DNA from: Mycolicibacterium grossiae
Lineage (GTDB): Bacteria; Actinomycetota; Actinomycetes; Mycobacteriales; Mycobacteriaceae
Assembly (NCBI RefSeq): GCF_008329645.1
Contig: NZ_CP043474.1
Coordinates: forward strand, 2,418,001 to 2,482,000
Length of the DNA stretch: 64,000 nt
Direction of reading: 5' to 3'
Positions within the stretch are counted from its first letter, which is position 1, and each line of letters starts with the position of its first letter. Positions 19,336-28,147 of this stretch are shown here, in pieces. The notes beneath the pieces were generated by a model. The model ran no database searches. It saw nothing but the letters and a program-made list of their open reading frames with translations, and was not told the DNA's origin. The position numbers and the translations under genes are program-made.

Positions 19336-20181
19336 TCAGCGGAGCCCGAGCGGTCCGGCGAGTTCCGTCAGCGCGGGCACGAGGTGGTCGGGTCCAGTCA
19401 ACACCTGCACGGGCACGTGGTCGGCGCCGGCGTCGAGGTGCGCCCGCAGCCGGGCCGCGATCTCGTCGGTGGTGCCGTAGGCGATCACGGCGTCGAGCAG
19501 CGCGTCGCTGCCGGGTTTGGCGACGTCGGCGTCGGTGAAGCCGAGCCGCTTCCAGTTGTTCAGGTAGTTCGCGAGGTCGAGGTACACGGCCAGCGCCTTG
19601 CGGCCAATGGCGCGGGCCTGCTCGGCGTCGGTGGTCAACACCACCTTGTGCTCGGGCGCGATGAACGCGTCGGGGCCGACGAGGTCGCGCGCCGACGCGG
19701 TGTGCTCCGGGGTGGTGAGGTACGGGTGGGCGCCGGCGCTGCGCCGGGCGGCCAGCTTGAGCACCTGCGGGCCGAGCGCGGCGACCACCACGCGATCGGC
19801 GGGTACGTCGTGCTGCCCGAGCTGGTCGAGGTAGTCGACGAGCGCGTCGTAGGGCTTCTTGTACTCGGTGTGCGCCTCGGGGTGGCCAACGCCGATGCCG
19901 AGGATGAAGCGGCCCGGGTAGGTGGCCTCGAGGCGGTGGAACGACTCGGCGACCGGGCCGGCGGCCGCGGTCCAGATGTTGACGATGCCCGTGGCCACCG
20001 CGATGGTCTCGGTGACCTCGAGGATGGGGTCTACCCAGTCGAGTTCGGCGGGCGGCGACCCGCCGGCCCAGATGGCGCCGTAGCCGAGCGCCTCGATGTC
20101 GCGGAGCTGCTGCGGACTCAGGGTGCGGAACTGCTCGTAGTGACCGAAGACGCCGAACGGGCCGAGGCTGGGTTTCGTCAT
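19336..20181 (-). CDS. LLM-class F420-dependent oxidoreductase, TIGR03620-type (paralogue)
   Basis: Second copy of the LLM enzyme, 281 residues, sharing the blocks LGYGAIWAGGSPPAELDWV, ATGIVNIWTAAAGPVAESFHRL, GRFILGIGVGHPEAH, RSAGAHPYLTTPEHT and YLNNWKRLGFTDADVAKPGSD with its neighbour. Expected to bind F420 and act as a hydride-transfer reductase or dehydrogenase; substrate unknown. ATG start. It is promoter-proximal in the two-gene unit, 58 bases downstream of the kinase gene, from which it is separated by a small hairpin. Confidence 0.9.
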   Translation of the reverse strand: MTKPSLGPFGVFGHYEQFRTLSPQQLRDIEALGYGAIWAGGSPPAELDWVDPILEVTETIAVATGIVNIWTAAAGPVAESFHRLEATYPGRFILGIGVGHPEAHTEYKKPYDALVDYLDQLGQHDVPADRVVVAALGPQVLKLAARRSAGAHPYLTTPEHTASARDLVGPDAFIAPEHKVVLTTDAEQARAIGRKALAVYLDLANYLNNWKRLGFTDADVAKPGSDALLDAVIAYGTTDEIAARLRAHLDAGADHVPVQVLTGPDHLVPALTELAGPLGLR

Positions 20182-20192
20182 GTCCGGGTCAA

Positions 20193-20210
20193 CCCCCGCC
20201 GCAGCGGGGG
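20193..20210 (-). terminator. Short GC hairpin after the cNMP-domain kinase gene
   Basis: cccccgc (20193-20199) pairs with gcggggg (20204-20210) around a 4-base loop, 30 bases beyond the kinase stop and just before the LLM gene. The same gap holds a direct repeat, tattccgttcc, at about 20212 and 20242. The hairpin could be a weak terminator separating the two units. Confidence 0.45.
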
Positions 20211-20239
20211 GTATTCCGTTCCGCTCGTCGAGAGCGGGA

Positions 20240-21733
20240 CTATTCCGTTCCCGCGGCGGCCAGCTCGCCCGGCGTCGGCGTCACCGGCGCGGGTGCCTGC
20301 AGCGGCAGCGTCACGATGAACCGGGTGTCGCCGGGCGTGCTCTGCACGCGCATGTTGCCGTTGTGCTTCTCCACCACGATCCGCCAGGCCAGGTCGAGCC
20401 CGAGCCCGGTGCCCTTGCCGAAGGGCTTGGTGGTGAAGAACGGCGTGAAGATGCGGTCGATGATGTCCTCGGAGATGCCGGGCCCGTCGTCGCAGATCTC
20501 GACGCGCACCATCTCGTCGTTCTCCCGCGAGGTGCGGATGGTCAGCGTGCCGTGGCCGTCCATCGCCTGGATCGCATTGTCGATGAGGTTGGTCCACACC
20601 TGGTTGAGATCGCCCGGGTAGCAGAGCAATTCGGGCAGCGTCTTGTCGAGGTCCTTGACGATCGTGACGGGCCGGCCCTTGCCCTGGTGGCCGATGGTGT
20701 CACCGAACATCATGATCGTGCTGCGCAGCAGCTCGTGCACGTTGGCGCTCTGGTAGGCGCCGCGGTCCATCTGGGAGTACTGCTTGGCGTCGGCGAGCAG
20801 CGCCGAGATGCGCTTGCTGGCCTCGGCGATCTCGTTCATCCGCAGCTCGGTGTCGATGGTGTACTTCAGCCAGCCGAGCGCGCCCTGCAGCGAGGCGGTG
20901 GCGTCGACCTCGTCGACCGAGGCGAGGATGCGCTCCAGCCAGTCGGTGTCCAGGCCGGCCTCGACGAAGGTCGGCGCGTAGTCCCACGCGCCGATGATGT
21001 CGTGATCCTCCAGCCAGTCGCCGATGGCGTCCTCGCGGTCGGAGGACTCCAGCGCCGACAGCTCGACGGTCTTGTACTTGGCGACCTGCTCGGCGACCTC
21101 GTCCTGAATGCTCACCAGCACCCGCAGCGCCTCGGGACTGAACTTCCCGTCGGCCAGCATGGCGAGCTTGTGCCGCATCTTGCCGACCGTCTCACGCAGG
21201 TCGGCGGTCGCGCGGGCGGTGGCCGCGGCCGGATTGTTGAGCTGGTGGGTGAGACCCGCGGTGATGGTGCCCAGCGCCAGCAGCTTCTCGCGCTGGCCGA
21301 TGATCTGGCTCTGCCGGCGGCCGCCCACCATGTGGCCCTCGAGCAGGTGCACGGCCATCGGGAACTGCGAGCGCATGAACTGCGCGAAGGCGTCCGCGTC
21401 GAGCACGAAGAAGCGCGACGGCTTCGTCAGCCGCACCGACGCCTGATAGGTGTGCTCCTCGCCGGGGACGTAGGCCGACCACGCGCCGCAGTAGACGCCG
21501 CGCTGCGAGGTCCGGTTGGTCTGGATGTCGACGCCGCCCGACCGCTTGGTCATGATCAGCTCACCGTCGAGCATCACGTAGAAACACGTCGCCGGATCGC
21601 CCTCGGTGCACAGCGGACCCTCGGGGAAGGTCTCGATGCCGCCGTCGGCGCACAGCATGTCGAGCTGCTCGTCGCTCAGGTGCTCGAAGAGAAACAGCGT
21701 GCGGAGCTCGTCGCGTACGCACTGCTCGCCCAT
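20240..21733 (-). CDS. Cyclic-nucleotide-binding-domain histidine kinase
   Basis: Soluble sensor kinase, 497 residues. An N-terminal cNMP-binding (Crp-like) domain covers about residues 1-130 (LFLFEHLSDEQLDML and FYVMLDGELIMTKR). The phosphoacceptor box is LGTITAGLTHQLNNPAAA with His163. The ATPase core shows DLNQVWTNLIDNAIQAM, CDDGPGISEDI, FTPFFTTKPFGKGTGLGLDL. The fused response regulator gene lies 22 bases upstream, so the two form a two-component system. Whether the N-terminal domain binds a nucleotide is uncertain, because the canonical phosphate cassette with its arginine is not obvious. ATG start after gagaggac. Confidence 0.9.
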   Translation of the reverse strand: MGEQCVRDELRTLFLFEHLSDEQLDMLCADGGIETFPEGPLCTEGDPATCFYVMLDGELIMTKRSGGVDIQTNRTSQRGVYCGAWSAYVPGEEHTYQASVRLTKPSRFFVLDADAFAQFMRSQFPMAVHLLEGHMVGGRRQSQIIGQREKLLALGTITAGLTHQLNNPAAATARATADLRETVGKMRHKLAMLADGKFSPEALRVLVSIQDEVAEQVAKYKTVELSALESSDREDAIGDWLEDHDIIGAWDYAPTFVEAGLDTDWLERILASVDEVDATASLQGALGWLKYTIDTELRMNEIAEASKRISALLADAKQYSQMDRGAYQSANVHELLRSTIMMFGDTIGHQGKGRPVTIVKDLDKTLPELLCYPGDLNQVWTNLIDNAIQAMDGHGTLTIRTSRENDEMVRVEICDDGPGISEDIIDRIFTPFFTTKPFGKGTGLGLDLAWRIVVEKHNGNMRVQSTPGDTRFIVTLPLQAPAPVTPTPGELAAAGTE

Positions 21734-21755
21734 GGTCGTCCTCTCGAGTCCCTCG

Positions 21756-23450
21756 TCAGGCTTCCGCCAGGTAGCGGTGCACCAGCATCACTGCCATCGA
21801 TCCCTCGCCGACCGCGGCCGCCACGCGCTTGGCGGACTCCGATCGCACGTCTCCCGCCACGAACACCCCGGGGACGCTCGTCTCGAGGTGGTGCGGCGGA
21901 CGGTCCAGCGTCCATCCGACCTTGTCGCGCAGATCCGGCCCCGACAGGATGAAGCCGTAATCGTCGCGGGCTATTCCCGCCTCCTCGAGCCAGTCCGTGC
22001 GCGGCTGTGCGCCGATGAAGCAGCACATCCGGTCGCAGCTGACCTTTTCGCTCTCGCCGGTCTGCTTGTTGTTCAACAACAGTCCGGTCAAGTGGCCATC
22101 CTCGCCGCAGACTTCAGTCACCTCAGTGCAGTTTCGAATTCGTATATTCGGCATCTGCTCGATCTGTTGAATCAAGTAGTAAGACATCGAGTCCTCGATG
22201 CGCGGACCACGACAGAGGATTGTCACCGACTTGGCTTTCTCCGCCATCTTCATGGCCGCTTGACCGGCAGAATTAGCGGCGCCGACGATGTAAACGTCCT
22301 CGCCCTCGCACTCCGAGGGGTCGGATACCGACGCGCCGTAGTAGACGCCTCGGCCGACGTAATTCACCTCATCGAGTTGACGGCACCCGCTCACAGGAAG
22401 TTCGCGGTACTCGACACCAGTCGCCAATATGATCGCTCGAGCGCCGATCGTGCTGTGATCTTCGAACTTGATGGTGCGCGCGGCCCCAACCTCACCCGCA
22501 TTGAGACGGATCGCCTCGCGAGTAGTTATCACTTCGGCGCCAAATCGTTCGGCCTGCCGGCGAGCAGTCAGCGTAAGTGCAGTCCCCGAGACACCGTTCT
22601 CAAATCCGAGGTAGTTCTCGATGCGGGAGCTTCTGCCCGCCTGCCCACCGGTGGTGGCGCGTTCGATAAGCACCGTCTTCAAACCCTCAGAAGCTCCATA
22701 CACGGCGGCGGCCAGACCGGCCGGGCCACCGCCGATGACGGCCAAGTCGTACATCTCCAACGATGGTTCGGTTGACAAGCCGAGCAGTTCGGCCAATTGA
22801 GGATCGGTTGGTTCTACGAGTTTCTCGCCCTTCTCGGTGATGACGACGGGCAGGTGAAGGCCGTCGAGGCCGGCAGCGTCTAGCAGTTGCCGTCCCTTCG
22901 GTTCATCTGCGGCTAACGCTTTGAACGGGTAACCATTGCGCGCCAGGAATTGGCGCACTTCCCAGGACCTCGGGTTCCAGCGGTGCCCGATGACCTTCGT
23001 GTACGGCATGCCGCGGTCGCCGATGGCGCGCCACTCCTCGAGGAGTCCGTCGATCACCGGGTAGAGCTTCTCCTCCGGCGGGTCCCACGGCTTGAGCAGA
23101 TAGTGGTCGAGGTCGACGACGTTGATGGCGTCGATCGCGGCGTGGGTGTCGGCGTAGGCGGTGAGCAGCACCCGCCGCGCGAGCGGGAACACGTCCATCG
23201 CCTTCTCGAGGAACTCGATGCCGCTCATCTGCGGCATGCGGTAGTCGGCGACGAACACCGCGACGGTGTCACCGCGCAGCTTGAGTTCCTTGAGCGTGTC
23301 GAGCGCGTCGGCGCCGGACTCCGCGCGCACGATGCGGTACCGCTCGCCGTAGTGCCGACGCAGGTCGCGCGCGACGGCACGGGACACCGCGGGATCGTCG
23401 TCGACGGTGAGGATCGCAGGCCGACGGGGCTGGTGTTCAGGTCCGCTCAT
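21756..23450 (-). CDS. Response regulator fused to thioredoxin-reductase-like flavoprotein
   Basis: Three-part protein, 564 residues. Receiver domain 1-130 with Asp17-19 acidic cluster, phosphoacceptor Asp69 (FVADYRMP) and Lys120. A glutaredoxin/thioredoxin-fold-like linker follows (about 150-225) without a CxxC. A pyridine-nucleotide-disulphide oxidoreductase module covers 233-564, with FAD motif AVIGGGPAGLAAAVYG, NADPH motif VYIVGAANSAGQAA and terminal FVAGDVRSESAKRVAAAVGEGS. The redox CxxC of thioredoxin reductases is replaced by GASV (GRGVYYGASVSD). ATG at 23450; the longer frame upstream is spurious. Partner of the kinase just downstream. The central part has lower GC content than both ends. 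Confidence 0.92.
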   Translation of the reverse strand: MSGPEHQPRRPAILTVDDDPAVSRAVARDLRRHYGERYRIVRAESGADALDTLKELKLRGDTVAVFVADYRMPQMSGIEFLEKAMDVFPLARRVLLTAYADTHAAIDAINVVDLDHYLLKPWDPPEEKLYPVIDGLLEEWRAIGDRGMPYTKVIGHRWNPRSWEVRQFLARNGYPFKALAADEPKGRQLLDAAGLDGLHLPVVITEKGEKLVEPTDPQLAELLGLSTEPSLEMYDLAVIGGGPAGLAAAVYGASEGLKTVLIERATTGGQAGRSSRIENYLGFENGVSGTALTLTARRQAERFGAEVITTREAIRLNAGEVGAARTIKFEDHSTIGARAIILATGVEYRELPVSGCRQLDEVNYVGRGVYYGASVSDPSECEGEDVYIVGAANSAGQAAMKMAEKAKSVTILCRGPRIEDSMSYYLIQQIEQMPNIRIRNCTEVTEVCGEDGHLTGLLLNNKQTGESEKVSCDRMCCFIGAQPRTDWLEEAGIARDDYGFILSGPDLRDKVGWTLDRPPHHLETSVPGVFVAGDVRSESAKRVAAAVGEGSMAVMLVHRYLAEA

Positions 23451-23523
23451 CACGTATGAGTATGCGCTGGCTGTCCAATCGATATCGGTCCATCCCGCGC
23501 GTTCTCCCCAGGGCGAACGCTCG

Positions 23524-23538
23524 TAGACTCCCCCGGCG
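23524..23538 (+). promoter_or_regulatory. -10 element and leaderless start of the SRPBCC gene
   Basis: TAGACT (23524-23529) fits TANNNT and lies 8 bases before the GTG at 23538, so transcription should begin at or next to the start codon. No ribosome-binding site precedes the GTG, which agrees with a leaderless mRNA, common in mycobacteria. Confidence 0.55.
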
Positions 23539-24008
23539 TGACCGTTCTCGAATTCTCCGACTCGATCGTCGTCGCGCGTGACCCGCAGGAGACCTACGCG
23601 CTGGTCTCCGACGTCACGAAGATGGGCGATTGGAGCCCGGTGTGCAAGGCCTGCTGGTGGGACGATCCGGCCGCCGGCGCGCAGCCGGGCGCGTGGTTCA
23701 CCGGACGCAACGTCACCGACGAGCGCACCTGGGAGACCCGCAGCCAGGTGGTGGCCGCCGACCCCGGCCGCGAGTTCACCTGGGAGGTCAACGACGGCTG
23801 GGTGCGCTGGGGCTTTCACCTCGAGCCCGAGGACGACGGGGCGACGCGGCTGACCCAGGCGTGGCACTTCCTGCCGAAGGGCATCGCCGGCTTCGGCGAG
23901 AAGTACGGCGACCTGGCCGCCGACGAGATCCAGAAGCGCAGCGACGCCGCGCTGAGCGGCATCCCCGTCACCCTCGCGGCCATCAAGGCCGCCGCCGAGG
24001 CGCGCTGA
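23538..24008 (+). CDS. SRPBCC-superfamily (polyketide cyclase/START-like) protein
   Basis: Small soluble hydrophobic-cavity protein of the SRPBCC fold, 156 residues. The N-terminal strand-helix FSDSIVVARDPQETYALVSDVTKMGDWSP (read in parts) and the long C-terminal amphipathic helix (ALSGIPVTLAAIKAAAEAR) are typical. The ligand and reaction, if any, are unknown. It is divergent from the response-regulator flavoprotein across 87 bases and probably leaderless. It lies just upstream of the infA promoter and is read in the same direction. Confidence 0.85.
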   Translation: MTVLEFSDSIVVARDPQETYALVSDVTKMGDWSPVCKACWWDDPAAGAQPGAWFTGRNVTDERTWETRSQVVAADPGREFTWEVNDGWVRWGFHLEPEDDGATRLTQAWHFLPKGIAGFGEKYGDLAADEIQKRSDAALSGIPVTLAAIKAAAEAR

Positions 24009-24095
24009 GCCGGAATGCGCTCCATCGCGCGCGACCGTCGGTAGGCTGGCAGGGACGCGGCGCCGCGCGGCGCTGAACCCTCGCGAAACGCGATT

Positions 24096-24123
24096 TTGGG
24101 CAGACCGCGTCTGCGAGTAGCAT
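24096..24123 (+). promoter_or_regulatory. Probable sigma-A promoter for infA and the alpha operon
   Basis: TTGGGC (24096-24101), 16 bases, TAGCAT (24118-24123) resembles a vegetative promoter. It would give a leader of about 150 bases before infA. The 272-base gap 24009-24280 contains no gene. The infA ribosome-binding site is aagga about 12 bases before the ATG. Confidence 0.6.
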
Positions 24124-24280
24124 GGACCAACGGTGCGGCTTCCGCGCCGACTTCCTGCGTGCTCTGTCTGCTGGACCTTGGGAACTCACCCGAACCGGCT
24201 CACGTTCTTAGTCGGATCGAAGGCTGCGCCGCAACGGGCGTAACCGCATACGAAACCGAAAGCAAGGATCGCCAGACAGC

Positions 24281-24502
24281 ATGGCCAAGAAAGACGGTGC
24301 CATCGAGGTCGAGGGCCGCGTGGTCGAGCCTCTGCCCAATGCGATGTTCCGCATTGAGCTGGAGAACGGTCACAAGGTGCTCGCCCACATCAGCGGCAAG
24401 ATGCGGCAGCACTACATCCGCATCCTGCCCGAGGACCGGGTCGTCGTGGAGCTCTCCCCGTACGACCTGTCCCGGGGCCGCATCGTGTACCGGTACAAGT
24501 AA
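24281..24502 (+). CDS. infA: Translation initiation factor IF-1
   Basis: IF-1 binds the 30S A site during initiation. The 73-residue OB-fold protein has the standard [20 protein letters not shown] start, [19 protein letters not shown] and the [14 protein letters not shown] end, and is of normal length. It heads the infA-rpmJ-rpsM-rpsK-rpsD-rpoA-rplQ cluster. In most bacteria infA follows map directly; here 13.7 kb of other genes lie between. Confidence 0.98.
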
Positions 24503-24579
24503 CCCACGTCCGCATCAACGACATCCGGTGACGTGCACTCGCGCGCGTCCCGACCAGAACACGAAGGATCGACACAGCC

Positions 24580-24693
24580 GTGAAGGTGAACCCGAGCGTC
24601 AAGCCGATCTGCGACAAGTGCAGGGTGATCCGCCGGCATGGGCGGGTCATGGTGATCTGCTCCGATCCCCGCCACAAGCAGCGGCAGGGCTGA
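24580..24693 (+). CDS. rpmJ: 50S ribosomal protein L36
   Basis: The smallest ribosomal protein, 37 residues, from the GTG at 24580: [20 protein letters not shown], then [17 protein letters not shown]. The zinc ligands C-x2-C (CDKC) and the later Cys and His (CSDPRH) are present, so this is the zinc-binding form. It is preceded by cgaaggatcg. It lies between infA and rpsM as usual. Easily missed because of its length, but unambiguous. Confidence 0.97.
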
Positions 24694-24855
24694 CCAGAGT
24701 TCCTCTGGCGCCCGCGTAGTACCCCACAACTGAATGCAGACCTCCCAGTACCACCGAGCGAATGCGTCGCTCGTACACGTCCGGCACGGAGGCCGGACCC
24801 CGAACGGGGAACGGACTGGGATCAGACCTCCGCTTAGAGAAGGAATCACTGCCTG
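24694..24855 (+). other. 162-base leader before rpsM-rpsK-rpsD
   Basis: No gene lies here. A small hairpin directly follows the rpmJ stop (ccagag 24694-24699 with ctctgg 24703-24708, loop ttc). Further GC inverted segments follow (ggaggccggacc, then ccccgaacgggg), ending with the rpsM ribosome-binding site agaaggaa. Ribosomal leaders of this length often carry autoregulatory RNA structures, S4 being the usual repressor of alpha operons; this is inference only. Confidence 0.35.
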
Positions 24856-25230
24856 ATGGCACGCCTCATGGGCGTCGATCTCCCGCGCGACAAGCGCATG
24901 GAGATCGCGCTGACCTACATCTACGGCGTTGGCCGTACGCGCTCCCAGGAGATCCTGGACGCCACCGGCATCAGCCGGGACCAGCGCAGCAAGGACCTCA
25001 CCGACGACCAGGTGACGCAACTGCGCGACTACATCGAAGGCAACCTCAAGGTCGAGGGTGACCTCCGCCGCGAGGTGCAGGCCGACATCCGTCGCAAGAT
25101 CGAGATCGGTTGCTACCAGGGCCTGCGCCACCGTCGTGGCCTGCCCGTGCGCGGACAGCGCACCAAGACCAACGCGCGTACCCGCAAGGGCCCGAAGCGC
25201 ACCATCGCCGGCAAGAAGAAGGCCAGGTAA
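24856..25230 (+). CDS. rpsM: 30S ribosomal protein S13
   Basis: S13 sits in the 30S head and contacts the P-site tRNA and the 50S subunit. It has 124 residues with [34 protein letters not shown], and the C-terminal [20 protein letters not shown] followed by a basic tail. ATG start after agaaggaatcactgcctg. It is followed after 6 bases by rpsK. Confidence 0.98.
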   Translation: MARLMGVDLPRDKRMEIALTYIYGVGRTRSQEILDATGISRDQRSKDLTDDQVTQLRDYIEGNLKVEGDLRREVQADIRRKIEIGCYQGLRHRRGLPVRGQRTKTNARTRKGPKRTIAGKKKAR

Positions 25231-25236
25231 TCCCGG

Positions 25237-25653
25237 ATGGCACAGGCAAAGAAGGGCGGCACCGCCGCCAAGAAGGGTCAGAAGACCCGCCGCAGGGAAA
25301 AGAAGAACGTTCCCCACGGCGCCGCTCACATCAAGAGCACGTTCAACAACACCATCGTCTCGATCACCGATCCCCAGGGCAACGTCATCGCCTGGGCGTC
25401 GTCGGGACACGTCGGCTTCAAGGGCTCGCGCAAGTCGACGCCGTTCGCCGCCCAGCTGGCCGCCGAGAACGCCGCCCGCAAGGCCCAGGAGCACGGTGTC
25501 AAGAAGGTCGACGTGTTCGTGAAGGGCCCGGGTTCGGGCCGTGAGACCGCCATTCGCTCGCTGCAGGCCGCCGGCCTCGAGGTCGGTGCCATCTCCGACG
25601 TCACGCCGCAGCCGCACAACGGTTGCCGTCCGCCGAAGCGGCGCCGGGTCTAG
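25237..25653 (+). CDS. rpsK: 30S ribosomal protein S11
   Basis: S11 forms part of the 30S platform and mRNA exit path. It has 138 residues with a lysine-rich mycobacterial N-terminus and the conserved [48 protein letters not shown] and [17 protein letters not shown] segments. The ATG at 25237 is only 6 bases after the rpsM stop; the pair is translated together. Confidence 0.98.
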   Translation: MAQAKKGGTAAKKGQKTRRREKKNVPHGAAHIKSTFNNTIVSITDPQGNVIAWASSGHVGFKGSRKSTPFAAQLAAENAARKAQEHGVKKVDVFVKGPGSGRETAIRSLQAAGLEVGAISDVTPQPHNGCRPPKRRRV

Positions 25654-25674
25654 GAACAAGGAGAACCAGAACTC

Positions 25675-26280
25675 ATGGCTCGTTACACCGGACCCGTCAC
25701 CCGCAAGTCGCGCCGTCTGGGCGTCGACCTCGTCGGTGGAGACCAGTCCTTCGAGAAGCGCCCCTACCCGCCCGGCCAGCACGGCCGCGCGCGGATCAAG
25801 GAGAGCGAGTACCGCCAGCAGCTGCAGGAGAAGCAGAAGGCCCGCTTCTCCTACGGCGTGATGGAGAAGCAGTTCCGTCGCTACTACGAGGAAGCGGTGC
25901 GTCAGCCCGGCAAGACCGGTGACAACTTGCTCCGCATCCTCGAGAGCCGGCTGGACAACGTCGTGTACCGCGCCGGCCTGGCCCGCACGCGTCGCATGGC
26001 GCGCCAGCTGGTCAGCCACGGACACTTCCTGGTCAATGGCGTCAAGGTCGACATCCCCAGCTACCGGGTGTCGCAGTACGACATCATCGACATCAAGGAG
26101 AAGTCGCTCAACACGCTGCCGTTCGAGCTGTCCCGGCAGACCGCGGGTGAGCGTCCGATCCCGTCCTGGCTGCAGGTCATCGGCGAGCGCCAGCGCGTCC
26201 TCGTCCACCAGCTGCCCGAGCGTGCGCAGATCGACGTGCCGCTCACCGAGCAGCTCATCGTCGAGCTCTACTCGAAGTAG
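25675..26280 (+). CDS. rpsD: 30S ribosomal protein S4
   Basis: S4 nucleates 30S assembly and in many bacteria represses its own operon. It has 201 residues with MARYTGPVTRKSRRLGVDL and the S4 RNA-binding domain LDNVVYRAGLARTRRMARQL. The N-terminal cysteine cluster of zinc-binding S4 variants is absent, so this is the zinc-free form, in contrast to zinc-type L36 upstream. The start follows acaaggagaaccagaactc. A hairpin lies directly after its stop. Confidence 0.98.
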   Translation: MARYTGPVTRKSRRLGVDLVGGDQSFEKRPYPPGQHGRARIKESEYRQQLQEKQKARFSYGVMEKQFRRYYEEAVRQPGKTGDNLLRILESRLDNVVYRAGLARTRRMARQLVSHGHFLVNGVKVDIPSYRVSQYDIIDIKEKSLNTLPFELSRQTAGERPIPSWLQVIGERQRVLVHQLPERAQIDVPLTEQLIVELYSK

Positions 26281-26291
26281 TAGGGCCCCAT

Positions 26292-26317
26292 CCCGGGCCG
26301 TCGTCCGACGGCCCGGG
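26292..26317 (+). terminator. GC-rich inverted repeat between rpsD and rpoA
   Basis: A perfect 12-bp inverted repeat (cccgggccgtcg, 26292-26303, with its complement 26306-26317) has only two central bases, so the effective loop must open some pairs. It may attenuate read-through between the ribosomal genes and rpoA or act as an RNA-processing site. No U-run follows, and rpoA has its own ribosome-binding site (agaaggagatagagaaac). Confidence 0.6.
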
Positions 26318-26359
26318 TCACTTACCGGCATCAAATAGCGGGTGCCGAGAAGGAGATAG

Positions 26360-27439
<1,080 letters not shown>

Positions 27440-27501
27440 AGAGCTTCCGTCCCGGCCCTACCTAGTACGGGGGTCGGCCCCTTCCAAAGGAGATAGTCGC
27501 A

Positions 27502-28140
27502 ATGCCCAAGCCCACCAAGGGCGCCCGTCTCGGCGGGTCGTCGTCGCACCAGAAGGCGCTGCTGGCCAACCTGGCCACGTCGCTGTTCGAGCACGGCCGC
27601 ATCAAGACGACCGAGCCGAAGGCGCGGGCACTGCGGCCCTACGCGGAGAAGCTCATCACCCACGCCAAGAAGGGCACGCTGCACAACCGGCGTGAGGTGA
27701 TGAAGAAGATCCGCGACAAGGACGTCGTGCACGTGCTGTTCGCCGAGATCGGTCCGTTCTTCGCCGACCGCAACGGCGGCTACACCCGGATCATCAAGGT
27801 CGAGAACCGCAAGGGCGACAACGCACCCATGGCGGTCATCGAGCTGGTCCGGGAGAAGACCGTCACCTCGGAGGCCGAGCGTGCCCGCCGCGTGGGCGGC
27901 TCGCAGAAGACCGAGCAGCCGGTCGTCGCCGCCGCGGCGCCGCAGGCATCGGTCGAGCCGGAGGCCGCCGAGGGCCCGACGGAGAGCGAGTCGGTCGAGG
28001 ACGCCACGGCTGCATCGACTGAGGCCGAATCCACTGATGCCGCTACCGAAGCCGAGGCCACCGAGGCCGAGGTGCCGGCCGACGCGGACGCCGATGAGGC
28101 GGCCGCCGAGGACGCCGACAAGGCCGACGACGCCAAGTAG
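27502..28140 (+). CDS. rplQ: 50S ribosomal protein L17 with acidic C-terminal extension
   Basis: L17 lies near the exit tunnel. The conserved domain (residues 1-120) has [40 protein letters not shown] (read in parts) and [23 protein letters not shown]. After it comes a tail of about 85 residues made almost only of Glu, Ala, Asp, Ser and Thr, giving 212 residues against about 120 in most bacteria. Long acidic tails are common in mycobacterial L17. ATG start after aaaggagatagtcgca. A hairpin follows the stop. Confidence 0.97.
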   Translation: MPKPTKGARLGGSSSHQKALLANLATSLFEHGRIKTTEPKARALRPYAEKLITHAKKGTLHNRREVMKKIRDKDVVHVLFAEIGPFFADRNGGYTRIIKVENRKGDNAPMAVIELVREKTVTSEAERARRVGGSQKTEQPVVAAAAPQASVEPEAAEGPTESESVEDATAASTEAESTDAATEAEATEAEVPADADADEAAAEDADKADDAK

Positions 28141-28147
28141 TCACGCC

